Assembly (NCBI GenBank): GCA_016858145.1
Contig: JAEHOE010000249.1
Location: forward strand, 1-64,000
Direction of reading: 5' to 3'
From: Edaphochlamys debaryana
Taxonomy: Eukaryota; Chlorophyta; Chlorophyceae; Chlamydomonadales
DNA length: 64,000 bases
The first letter of the stretch is position 1; each line of letters opens with the position of its first letter. A program made the position numbers and the translations under genes. The notes below the pieces were generated by a model. It ran no database searches and was not told the origin of the DNA. It was given only the letters and a program-made list of their open reading frames with translations. Of the stretch, positions 41,101 to 50,517 are shown in pieces.

Positions 41101-44030
41101 AGCTTGACCACCATCCAGATGAGGGGGAACGTGAACCACAGGCCCTGGGGGGGAGCGGGAGGGGGAGGGAGGTACTTGAAGCTGAGCAAACTCAAGGGAC
41201 AGGGCGGACGCGCGAGGGGGGAAGGGGAGGATGGGCGGCTGGGCTGGGGGAAGGTTCGAGGCGTGGGGCACCGGACAGGACCGGACAGGACCGGACAGGA
41301 CCGGACAGGACCGGACAGGACCGGACGTGGGCACAGACGAGGGCCTGCCTGCAACCAGGCGCCCGAGGCCCCCCAACACTGTCGGCCCTGCGACTGCCCT
41401 GCCTGCTGACCCTCGCAACGCCGCGCTGTGCCCATGACACCACCAGCCCCGCGTGCAGCTCCCCCTCCCCCTCCCCCTCCCCCCCGCAAGGGTCCCCAGC
41501 TCATGGGCGGCTTCGCTTCACCACGACGCCAACACACCGCAGCACTACGCCCCGCCGTCTGTAACAATCCCCCTCGCCCCGCATCGCATATCCCCGCCCG
41601 CCGCCCCGTCCACGCAGGGCCCAGGCCCCTACTCCGGCTGCAAGCCCCCCTCCCCCCCACTGCGCTTGGGTACCCCCAAACCCCTGCCCCCAGCCGCTCA
41701 CCTCTGCGAACGCGCGCAGCACGTCCACCGCCACGCCTCCACCTGGCCCCAGGGCCCTGCTCCGGCCGCAAGCCCCCACCACCCTTGCTAAGGACTAGGC
41801 AACCGCCAGGCGGCGGGTTTGCTGGGCGGTTTCGAGCGGGCCTACGGCTCTGATCGCCTGTAAACGTGCATCCCCGACCCCACCCCATCCCCGACCCCAC
41901 CACGCCCCAACCACCCCCAGCCCCCGCTCACCACAGCGAACACGCGCAGCACCTCCAGGCTGATGCGGCTCGAGTCGTGCCGCGCTTCCGCTATGGAGCT
42001 GCGGGGGGCGGGGGGGTGGGAGGGGGGGTTCGGAGGAAGGGTTCGTGTCAGGAGGTGCCAGGGCCAGGCCCAAGAAGCGCCCTGAGCAGCAGGCGGCCCC
42101 ACGCCCCCAACCCTCCGGCCCAGGCCTGGTCGACCCCGCTCAGCCCACGGGGGGAGGGGGGGCCTGCGTCCCTGCCAGAAGCCAGGGAACAGGCCGACGG
42201 CAGGCGGAGCTGCCCCCCTGGAGCCATGGCCCCTCATCGCAACAGACCCGACCCGTCAACCCCCGCCCGTCCCATTCGGCCCCAGGGAGCCCTCTCGTGC
42301 CAGCGACCCGGCCCATCCGCCCCACGAGCCTCCACCCCTACGGGAAGCCCTGCATGCCTGAGCCCGCACTCCCAGCGCCCCACTGCCCCCAGCCCCGGGC
42401 GCCGCCCCCTTCCCGCTCGCCCCCGCCTCCAAACCCTCCAGCCAACCCCGGGCGCTCGCCCTTCCCGTCGAACAACTGCCCCCCGCCAAGAAATGCTCTG
42501 TGCGGGGCTCCGCGGCCCTTGCTGCTCGAGCGCTGCACGAGGGCTGGCCCGTCCCCAATCAGCGTGACGCCCCCACGTGCCACGAACCCCGGCCGCTGTC
42601 CCACCCCCCTCAAGCCTCCCGGCAGGCTCACGCGTGGAACATGGTCCACATGCTGTACACCACGTAGGCAAACAGGCACTTGGCGATGACGAACAGCACG
42701 ACTGCGGGTGGGAGGAGGCGAAAGAGAGAGGCGGTGTGTTTGGTGCTGAGCGGGGCCAAGTCGACTCAACAGAGAGCAGCAGGGAGCGGGGTTTCGCAGG
42801 AGGGATGCAGCGGGGGGGCAGTAGCGGCCCCCGTGACCCCCGTCCCCCCCATCCCTTCCCTGTCCCGCCGGGTTTCCTGCCTCCCCAGGCCCAGGCCCCC
42901 GGTTTCTGGGCTCACTGGAGATGAACTTGTTGTACGCCAGGAAGGCCAGGATGCCGAACGCAATCATCAGCACGTCGGCAAGCATGACCGAGTAAACCTG
43001 GCAACCAAGCAAGGAAACGGGCAGTAGGGATTCACACAAGCCGTATTCGTACATGTCGGTCCCGGCACGAAAACCGCCTCTTCAGCGTTTCCGCGGTGCC
43101 GGGACCAGGTTAATGCACACGCGCGGAGAGTTCAGCAGCTGCGCTGCTGTGGGCAGCACGAGCCGGTGACTATGTCTAACGGTCAGCCGGGCGAGTGGCC
43201 AACACCCGGGGGCATCGGCCGTGCCAGGCCGCACTGCACGGCCCCTCTGCCGCCCCCCAAACCCCTCCCCCAACTCCTCCCCACGCCCTCAAGGAGCGGC
43301 CCTGTGCACCTTGAGGCGGCTGAAGTCGGAGATGATGCTGAGCAGGTACACCATGACCGGCGTGGTGAGCAGCCACATGACCGTGCGCAGCAGCTGAAAC
43401 CCCTGGCCCCAGGTGTCGCGCACGATGGGCGAGTAGCCCCGCCATGATAGGTAGTCGCTAAAGCCCGCCAGGAAGTTGATGTAGCAGGCCAGCAGGGCTA
43501 GCTGGAACTTTGCGCTCTCGCGCTCAAACAGCAGAGTAATGAAGTTGAGACCGAACGCCGTGCCGAACGCGACCATGGGCCATGTATAGCAGTTGGGGTC
43601 AGTCTGCACGGGCATGCAGCCGTGCGGCGAGTTAGAAGCCGGGCAAAAGTCTCCCACCGGGAAAAACGGGTGCTGAACACGTACGCCCGCCGAGAGAGAC
43701 CGACCTCTGCCTTGAACTCAGACGTGAGTTCCGGGTCAGCGATACCACTGGTGCACAGCAAGTAAGACGCTGCCAGGAACAGGCAGACACCAGACCTGCG
43801 ACATGGGGTGATGACCAGGTCAGGGCACCCCTACTCGCAGCCCGCAGCTCCCCAAGAGGTCCTCCCAAGCCCTCTTGCACGTACCCTGCGATTGCCACCG
43901 AAAACGAAACCCGAGCGCGCCGCTCCACCGCCTTCTGAAATGCCTGGGCATCTGTATCCCTCTGGTTGGACTCAATGGCGTCGATCCTGTCCTGCAGATG
44001 AGCAGGCAGGGTCGACGCCTTCTGTGCCAT
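29952..44030 (-). CDS. Histidine-kinase rhodopsin with receiver, cyclase-like and SAM domains (two-component cyclase-opsin type)
   Basis: Predicted light-sensing enzyme of membranes (eyespot, flagella or plasma membrane; location inferred). Thirty-four exons join in frame to 1459 residues; exon coordinates are given in the five block entries below. Order: an extra N-terminal helix plus 7-TM opsin (1-315), histidine kinase (316-550), linker (551-735), receiver (736-863), class III cyclase-like region (864-1146), coiled coil and Gly/Met-rich linker (1147-1393), SAM domain (1394-1459). This is the architecture of green-algal HKR/2c-cyclop enzymerhodopsins, where light acts through a His-Asp relay on a guanylyl cyclase. 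Here kinase and receiver keep their catalytic residues, but the cyclase region does not. The terminal SAM domain is an addition I do not know from this family. The start is the only ATG giving the short soluble N-terminus MAQKASTLP, about 47 bp below a TATA-like CTTATAAG. Confidence 0.93.
31760..31895 (-). repeat. Two copies of rhodopsin exon 29 end plus donor
   Basis: Exon 29 ends with [11 protein letters not shown] and donor GTGTGG (around 31923). A near-perfect copy ([11 protein letters not shown], then GTGTGTGG) lies at 31763-31810 and a short one (DARLQ) at 31876-31893. The long copy would be in frame if spliced in. Confidence 0.85.
32405..32497 (+). repeat. 17-bp intronic minisatellite
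   Basis: The unit CCTCCGTGCCTCCCCCC repeats about five times, directly after the donor of exon 32647-32498 on the gene strand. Confidence 0.85.
34393..34426 (-). repeat. Copy of rhodopsin exon 23 end plus donor
   Basis: Exon 23 ends DLDTLLEQ followed by GTGGGG. A copy encoding DLVDTLPEQ followed by GTGGGAGG lies in the next intron. Confidence 0.8.
34715..34805 (+). repeat. 26-bp intronic tandem repeat
   Basis: About four diverged units of GAGGCGGTCTGTTAAAGGGGGG lie just upstream of exon 34710-34579 on the gene strand. Confidence 0.75.
36203..36224 (-). repeat. Copy of rhodopsin exon 19 end plus donor
   Basis: The true end ATGAGCGGATATGAG/GTGCG (36271) is echoed as ACTAGCGGATACGAG/GTGTG in the following intron. 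Confidence 0.75.
37602..37762 (-). repeat. Two copies of rhodopsin exon 15 end plus donor
   Basis: The exon 15 end encoding [10 protein letters not shown] (37853-37885) is repeated at 37718-37760 (near identical) and at 37604-37645 ([10 protein letters not shown]), each followed by GTGAGGGG. Spacing is about 120 bp. Confidence 0.9.
38574..40375 (-). other. Histidine kinase block, exons 9-13
   Basis: Exons 40375-40225, 39944-39855, 39638-39480, 39095-38934 and 38714-38574. H-box [12 protein letters not shown] has phospho-acceptor His339. The ATPase part has N-box [11 protein letters not shown]1 box [10 protein letters not shown] (Asp484), F-box IFLAFEQVD and G2 box [14 protein letters not shown]. 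Nothing essential is missing. Confidence 0.93.
40615..40645 (-). repeat. Copy of rhodopsin exon 8 end plus donor
   Basis: MRIVEEGNR followed by GTGGGG ends exon 8 at 40738. The last ~24 bases and donor reappear at 40618-40642 within the next intron. Confidence 0.85.
41270..41328 (+). repeat. 10-bp minisatellite
   Basis: CCGGACAGGA repeats perfectly six times within a rhodopsin intron. Confidence 0.95.
41690..41750 (-). repeat. Copy of rhodopsin exon 6 end plus donor
   Basis: Exon 6 ends [10 protein letters not shown] followed by GTGAGCGG. A diverged copy encoding VDVLRAFAE followed by GTGAGCGG lies in the next intron. It is not needed for frame. Confidence 0.75.
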
Positions 44031-44294
44031 TTTTCTCCGCTTGGCCTACGGAGGCGACCCCATCCTGCTAGCGGCACTTATAAGTTGTCACTTGAGCGTC
44101 TCGAAAGTCGCGTGTCTGTTTGTCTGTGTGTTGGGGAAGCGGGGGAGTTGGCTCGGCGAAGCCGCGAAGGTCCGTCTTCATCAGCGCGCAGCAAATCTTC
44201 CTCGACAGGCAGACGCTGCGGGCCTGCATACCGCCCCTCTCTTCAAACTGACCTCACCCTCCTGTAGTCGTGTTATCGCCCGAGATACGCAAGA
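44031..44294. promoter_or_regulatory. Shared divergent promoter, rhodopsin-kinase / DnaJ-like gene
   Basis: The 264 bp between two divergent ATGs. CTTATAAG at 44077-44084 is a palindromic TATA-like box about 47 bp from the rhodopsin start. No second box is obvious on the other strand. Confidence 0.5.
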
Positions 44295-45915
44295 ATGATG
44301 CTCCAAGCAAAGCCATTCACCGCGAGCCGGCCCGCGAACGCGCGCAGCGTCCGGCCACAGCGCGTGGCGGTGGTTACCGTCCGGGCGCAGGTAGGCTTGC
44401 GGCCCGCGGGGGGAAGGCGGCTGTTGTGCAAGTGCACGCCAACTTGCATCACTCGCGGTCGCCGCGCACTCGCAGGCGCAAGAGAGCGCCGAGGCTGCTC
44501 AGGCGCCGAACCCCAACGCGTGCCCGACTTGCGGCATCGATAAGAGCAAGATGCCTGGCGGGTGAGCGTCGCGACCACAGGGGCCGTGTGGCCGTGTGAC
44601 GCCCCGCCACCACCAGCCACGGCCGGCCTGGGCTCCCAAACACGCTCTTGAGGGCCCCCCCTCAGCATTTGAAATCCTAGCGCCTGGTGCTGGCTCCGTG
44701 GCCTAACCCGGCACGGGGTGTCAGGGCGGCGACAGGTCTTCTCTGCCCGCAGCTGCAGGACCCCGCACGCTGCAACCCTGCCCTCCTGGGCGGCCTGACC
44801 CGACCCACATCGCCCCACCTCTGCCCTCCCCGCACACGTCCCCACCGCTACGCACCCCACCCCCTCTCCCCACACCCGCCCCTCCTCCCCCCTGTACTCC
44901 AACCCCCCACCCACCCCCCATGCTCACGCAGCTGCGACGGCGCCGGCCGTGTGATCGGCGGCATGGGCGCTGTGCCCGGCTTCGGCTGGTGGCCCATCAA
45001 GGCCTACAAGCCCTGCTCGGCGCTCAACGAGGCGGGGCTGGACTACGTCAGGTGGGGGGCACAGGGGGGGGGGGGCTAGGGGGGGAAAGACGGAGGGGAG
45101 GGGCTTGGTCAGGTGGGGGGGCAGGATGGTGGAGGGCGAAGGGGAGAGGAGAGGAGGCGAGGGAGAGGAGGGGGGCCAAGGCCCCTGGGGCGGGGCGCAG
45201 GCACAGGCGCCGCAACAACCGAGGGGCCGGGGCTTCAGGGGTGACGGGAGGGGGCCGGGGCAAGGCTCCCGGGGTATCTCGCATCATTGCCCCTGCTGCT
45301 GAGGACTGTCAGGGCTGGTCCAGAATGTCCCTAGCCCTGGGCTGGCTGGCTGGCGGGGGCAGCTGTGGGCTGCTCGCGCGCCACCACTAAATCCAGCGGC
45401 CTGGCGCTGGGGGCTGGCGTGGGGTGGGGCAGGGAGGACGGACGAGTCCTGAAGCTTCCCCCCGCGGTGCGCCCCTGCCTGGCCCGTGTCCCCGCAGGAA
45501 GGGGCAGATGACCAACGATGTGCTGTTCGGTAAGGGGGGCAGGGGCCGGGAGCCCCTTCCGGTCCGGAGGGCCTTGGGGGCCGGGTGGTGAGCTAGGGAA
45601 GGGCCCCGGAGAGTATCGGGGCCCCGGGCTGGTGGGCCTGGTGCGGACCAGGTGCCGAGCTTGGGCCCGGCTTTCCAGGTGGTTGAGTAGCGGTCGGGTC
45701 GCTTCGGGACAGGGATCAAGCAGCCGAGCCCCCGGCCGTCGCCGCCTGAGTGACCCGACCCGCTCAGCTCGAGCAACCCCGCCACCTCCGCCCGCACCCC
45801 CACCCACCCACCCACCCGCTCCACCCCCGAAGGCGGTGTGAGCCTGGGCAAGCAGGGCGCCCAGAGCCTGGAGGAAATCAAGCGTCAGGCGGAGCGCGGC
45901 ATCAAGATCAAGTAG
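44295..45915 (+). CDS. Small plastid-type DnaJ zinc-finger-like protein
   Basis: Five exons join in frame to 138 residues: 44295-44390, 44476-44561, 44932-45051, 45498-45529 and 45833-45915 (TAG). The N-terminus MMLQAKPFTASRPANARSV is a typical chloroplast transit sequence ending near VRAQ. The mature part has CPTCG, then CDGAGRVIGG, GWWPIKAYKPC and a basic C-terminus EEIKRQAERGIKIK. CxxCG plus CDGAG resembles half of a DnaJ-type cysteine-rich zinc finger, as in small plant plastid proteins of that superfamily. There is no J domain. Likely a stromal or thylakoid assembly factor (inference). Two adjacent ATGs open the frame; the first is used here. Confidence 0.85.
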
Positions 45916-48410
45916 ATTGCTGCTGCATGGGGCAGATCAGCAAGATCAGATCTGATGATCGCGATCAAATGGACTGCTGCAGGGGCGGAGGGGGAAGAGG
46001 AGGAGGCAGGGGAAGGGGCCCAGCGGGGCATGTGGCTGCATGAGGCCGGGAGGAGGCAGCCGCATCCTCGGGAGGCAGCGGCAGGAGGAGGGAAGGCGAT
46101 GACTAAAGCAGACGGCTCTGCTTGGAGCGAGGTTAGGGCTGGCGTTCGGGTGTTCTTCTAGGAGGCCAAGGAGCTCACGATCTGGAGGGTTCGGCTACGG
46201 GGTCCGCAGCAGGAGAGGGCTAGCATAGCGCTACGGGCGGCTCACAGACGATGCGGAAAGATTCAATGGATACGTGTCGAAAGGTGCGGTTCAGGACAAG
46301 CGCAGGGCGAGGGAGGAGGCTCGTGTTGGCGGCTCAACCGCCAGTTTTGGCACGGCCTTCGCCCTTGCGGCCTCATCAGTAACTCATGAATGATGCCTGC
46401 ATGTTGAGCCGGAAGCTTTGGTGCACAGCGAGGGGCAGACGACATCAACGAAGCGTAGCGCTGGGTTGAGGGGTCGGGGGGCATAGCCTCCATACAGTGC
46501 ACTAGCAACAGGGCTATCTAGCACTACACGGAGCATAATGCGCAGCAGATGTAGTCGGGGATGCGGCTGAGAACGGCTATGCTAGAGTAACCGGCATGCT
46601 GTTGCTGGTGACGGTGTAGAGCTGTGCCGGGTACGTCTAGCAGGCTGATACAGGTCCTATGGGAGACAGGCGCGAATAGCACTTTCCTGAGCCGCTTGAA
46701 GAAGCCCCCAGCCGTGAAGCGTGCCGGTCGTCTATGGTCATCATGCGCGAGCGCTCACCTGCAAGCGGTAGAGACGAAGTCGACGTGTCAGCTGCAGAAC
46801 TAAACGACCGTAGAGTGCGGTGTGTGCAAGTGCGAGCTGGGGGAAAGAGGCCGGCTGCGGCACGCCGCCTGAAGGCTGCGAGCTCCGTGCTGCCGTACGT
46901 GGTGGGCGTGGTGGTGGGCGGAAGATGCTTCTACGAAGAAACCCCGTCCCGAAACCCGGCCCGTGCGTCTAGGAGCTACGTGAAGCGGCGGGAGAAAGGT
47001 TGGTTTTGGGACCTAGGGCAATACGAGTGCCCGGAAGGAGGCCAGCGGGAGCGGGGAGCCGGGAGCGGGGAGGCGATACGTGTGGGTGCAATGGAAGTAG
47101 TAGCGTAGTCGGAGGCAGCTGCGCTCGTAGACGCTGGCCGCACCGACCGGTCGCAGCTGTGGTTACGGAGCTGCGCATGGCTGGACGCGCTGGCTGGGCA
47201 GCTCGAGCTGGTGGGCGGCGAAGTCGAGGAGCCGTGCAAGCGTGCCGAGGCGACTGGGACGTGCGAGGCGTGTGCCGCTGAGGGTCGGGCCTGAGGCGTT
47301 TGGCTGAGCGCGGCGGTCGGGGGAGGGCGGCATAGCCGCAGGCACAGTCACGGAGGCGGGAGGGCTGGGGCCCGAGGGGTGGCCGGGTGGGGACGACGGG
47401 CTGGGCGCCAGGCACGGAGGCGAGGGCCGGGGCTGCCGGTGGTGGGGGTGGCGAGGGCGAAGCGTCATGCCTGTTTGCTACATGTCCGGGCTCCGCTGAG
47501 CTCCCCAGTGATGACAGCCGGCCAAGAGATAAAGCGCGATAAACCAAACTACCAAATGTCCTGCGTCGAACAAAAGGGGACAGCAACCGTAAAGACCAAC
47601 AACGAAGGAGCAAGTCACAAGGCGGGCTGGGGTCGACGGAGCCCGGCTGCACCCGCTGATCCCCGGCTGCCCGCAACACGGGCCCCGCCCTACACGCGTA
47701 CAACTGCCCGGCCACGCTCCCACGTAGCCTGTGGCCTGACAGGCCGATCTCCCCCGCAGCACAGAACTCCAGAGACGACACAGGACTGGGCACCCGCGCC
47801 CGGCAAGGCGTCCAGGGGTGCGCCACGGCTCCGCGTGGCTGATCAAAAACCAGGCTGATACGCTGAACAACAGAAAGGTGCGGAAAGCGATGCGCTGAGC
47901 TCCATAATAGCACCACGTATCCGAAGCAACCATCAGAGCAGCTGAAGCCACCAACAGTAACGGAAGAAGCACGCCAGGGCACCGCGTGGTGGATGACTGT
48001 CACAAAATGCATAAACCGAAAGCCAAAGGAAACGAAACGGAGGGCGAAGCGCTGGGTTGAGGGGTGTAGGGCGTGGTCGCAAACTATAAGCGCGAGGGGC
48101 GTATTGCTCACGGGGCGAGAGTTTAGAGTTCAGGGCCGAAGAGCTTCCGAAAGCGTAAACCGTACGGCACTACAGCAGCAGCAAGGGGAGGCCATGTTGT
48201 GCGGAGGATGACGGGGGCGAAAGGGGTGGGGAAACTGTAAGGTCGGCACGACCCGGGAAGATGACGTCGACCGCTGACTGCAGAGCACGCAACTTACCAG
48301 TACCAATATCATCCTTGCTAGCATACACCAGAGGTTGACCCTCGCGGGCCGAGGTCGCACAGGTTTTAGCGCCGTGTGCCGGGCCTCGGGGCTACGTCTT
48401 GACACAATCA
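45916..48410. other. Intergenic, no recognised gene
   Basis: About 2.5 kb of less GC-extreme sequence. A minus-strand frame of 380 codons (46969-48111) lacks an early ATG, domains and splice context, and overlaps other long frames. I see no repeats or RNA genes. Confidence 0.4.
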
Positions 48411-50517
48411 ATGAGTCTTGCCAAGCTACCCAAAATGCTGTGTGAGTCAGGACTCACCTCGCGCGAGGATGCTGGGGACCTGTCGCGCGTTTGGCTGCCC
48501 GACATCCTCGAGCGCATGGCTGGCCACCTCCCTGGCAACGAAGTGGCCTGCACGCCGCGACTCGTCTGCAAAGCTACGGCGCAGCAGTTCGCAAAGGGCG
48601 AGAGGGGGCTAGAGCGAGAGTGGGCCATCTTGCGCCCCGCCCAGCCCGTGCCGCTCCACTGGTGCTTTACCGCCGAGTGCCGCCGCGTGTGCCGGGGCCT
48701 GACGCTGGCGAAGCGGCGGAGGCTGGTGTGCCTGACGGCCGCCAGCGGGGACGTGGCGAACCTGCAGGCAGCAGCGGCGGAGACGGGCTGCCCGCTGGGT
48801 TTCGAAACGCTGGAGGCGGCAGCCGGGGCTGGCCAGCTGCTCATGTGCCAGGCGCTGGTGGAGCCCGGGGGCGGGCCCTGCGATGGGGGGCCCTGCAGTG
48901 GGGGGCCCTGCAGTGGGGGGCCCTGCAGTGGGGGGCCCTGCAGTGGGGGGCCCTGCAGTGGGGGGCCCTGCAGTGGGGGGCCCTGCAGTGGGGGGCCCTG
49001 CAGTGGGGGGCCCTGCGGTGGGGGGCCCTGCGGTGGGGGGCCCTGCGGTGGGGGGCCCTGCGGTGGGGGGCCCTGCGGTGGGGCCTGCGTCCACACCACT
49101 CCACACACCACCGCCGCGGCCGGGGGCCAGGGCCACGCAGGGCTCGGGCGCATGCCGTGGACCCCCACCAAGGCCTCAAGCGCAGCCCTGCACGCCGCGG
49201 GCCGGGGCCACGAGCACGTGGTCGACTGGTGCCTGGCGAACGGGCCGGAGGGTACGGGTACCATCACCGCTCAAGACCTCGCGCTGTGCGTCGCGGCTGC
49301 CGCCAAGGGCGCGCTGAGCAGGGGGCACGAGGCGCTCGCTTGGCGGCTGCTGGAGTCGCACCCGCCGCGGTCGGACGGGTGGGGCGACCTGTTGCGCGCC
49401 GCCGCCAAGGGCTGCAGCCTGGCGTGCCTCCAGCGCGTGTGGGAGCAGTACGCACGCAGCGAGGGCTTCCCCGCTGTCCCGGGCCCCGGCTTCAAGAAGA
49501 CGACCGTGACCAAAGCAGTCTGCAGCAGAACGGCGGACTGGGGGGCCAAGTGCGAGTTCCTGCTGGCCAAGGGCTGCAGGCTGGCCCAGGGCGCCTGCAA
49601 GGCCGTGGCTGGCCAAGTCCCTATCGGGCAGCGCAGCGGTGGAGCGGCTGGCGTGGCTCCAGGGGCGGGGCGTGGCGCCCCAGGCCGACGCCCTAGAGGC
49701 GGCCGCAGCGGCCAAGGACGGCACGGCGCTGGTCGCGTACCTGCTGGGTCAGGGGCTCAAGCCCCGCCGGGAGGACCTGCTCGCGGCGGCCCGGGGCGGG
49801 CCCCTGGAGGCGCTGCAGGCGCTGGTGGCGGTGGCCGGGGAGGGCGTGTTGGACTTGCGCGGAGTTGCGGAGCGCATGGCTCGCCGCGGCTCCTGGCAAG
49901 GCCTGTCCTGGCTGGTGGACACGTACGGGGCGGAGGCCATTGGCGGCCTGGGCCCTGGCCTCTTCCGCTGCGCCGCGGCCTCGGGCGATGTGGCGGTGAT
50001 GGCGTGGCTGCTGGAGCGGGGCTGTGCGGTGGATGAGGCGGCCTGGGGGGGAGCGGCGGAGTCGGGCTGTGAGGCGGCTCTGGAGCTTCTGTCGGAGCGG
50101 GGCTGCCCCAAGCCGGTGAGCGGCGGGTTGACCAGGGGTTAGTGCCGCTGCTCCACAAGTGACCCGGTGCTGTACTGCTGTACTGCTGGCGGCGTTATGC
50201 ATATGGTACGGCATGCACGCTCACACCCAACTTGCGTGCATGCAGGGGACGTGCGGACGATGGCGGTGCTGCGGCGCCTGGGCGTCTCGTACGGCCCGGA
50301 CGGGGGCCAGGACCTCATCAGCAAGGTCGCCCGGAGGTTCCGGGACTATTGGTCCACCATTCGGGGCCTAGCCTGGCTCCGTGACAACTCAGCTGGTGGT
50401 CTGGACTGGGGCGAAGTTGAGCGGGCGGCTCAGCAGGAGGAGGCGGATCTGTGGTCGCGATTCGGCAAGTCTTACGTGATCATGTGGCTTAAGGAGCAGC
50501 AGCCGGGCCGCGGGTAG
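48411..50517 (+). pseudogene. F-box/ankyrin-type gene with frameshifts
   Basis: The ATG at 48411 opens a frame with an F-box-like start (WLPDILERMAGHLPGNEVACTPRLVCKA), then ankyrin-like helices of the kind found in large volvocine families (LTAASGDVANLQ, LHAAGRGHEHVVDWCL, LLRAAAKGCSLACLQ). At about 49611 the similarity moves to the +1 frame (AVERLAWLQGRGVAPQ), consistent with one extra G in GCTGGCC. A donor GTGAGC at 50116 and acceptor TGCAG at 50245 do not rejoin the next coherent segment (DVRTMAVLRRLGVSYGPDG, to the stop at 50517) in frame. A further coherent segment (MTQLDRLMRAGAVEVTILR) sits in another frame at about 50540-50731. Either a decaying gene or several assembly indels. Confidence 0.6.
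48874..49085 (+). repeat. 15-bp in-frame minisatellite encoding GGPCS/GGPCG
   Basis: About 14 copies of GGGGGGCCCTGCAGT, switching to a GGT ending in the last five. Each unit contains GGGCCC, and the array encodes a Gly-Gly-Pro-Cys tract between ankyrin-like units. Confidence 0.95.

Larger units (their letters stand above)
40738..44030 (-). other. Opsin block, exons 1-8
   Basis: Exons 44030-43885, 43795-43705, 43603-43310, 42997-42916, 42701-42632, 41998-41932, 41144-41065 and 40854-40738. Helix C carries [19 protein letters not shown], with the conserved Arg152, Trp156 and Pro161. The bacteriorhodopsin Asp85 position is Met155 and the Asp96 position is Leu. Helix G reads [11 protein letters not shown], with retinal Lys285 and the second counterion Asp281 kept. 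[11 protein letters not shown] leads into the kinase. One more hydrophobic helix (residues about 50-66) precedes the seven, as in other enzymerhodopsins. Confidence 0.9.

Noticed and set aside
47478..47972. Apparent signal-peptide protein on the minus strand
   Set aside because: The supposed start is GTG rather than ATG, and the downstream sequence has no recognisable domain.
46969..48111. 380-codon minus-strand frame
   Set aside because: No early ATG, no domain, overlaps other frames, and no splice or signal context supports it.
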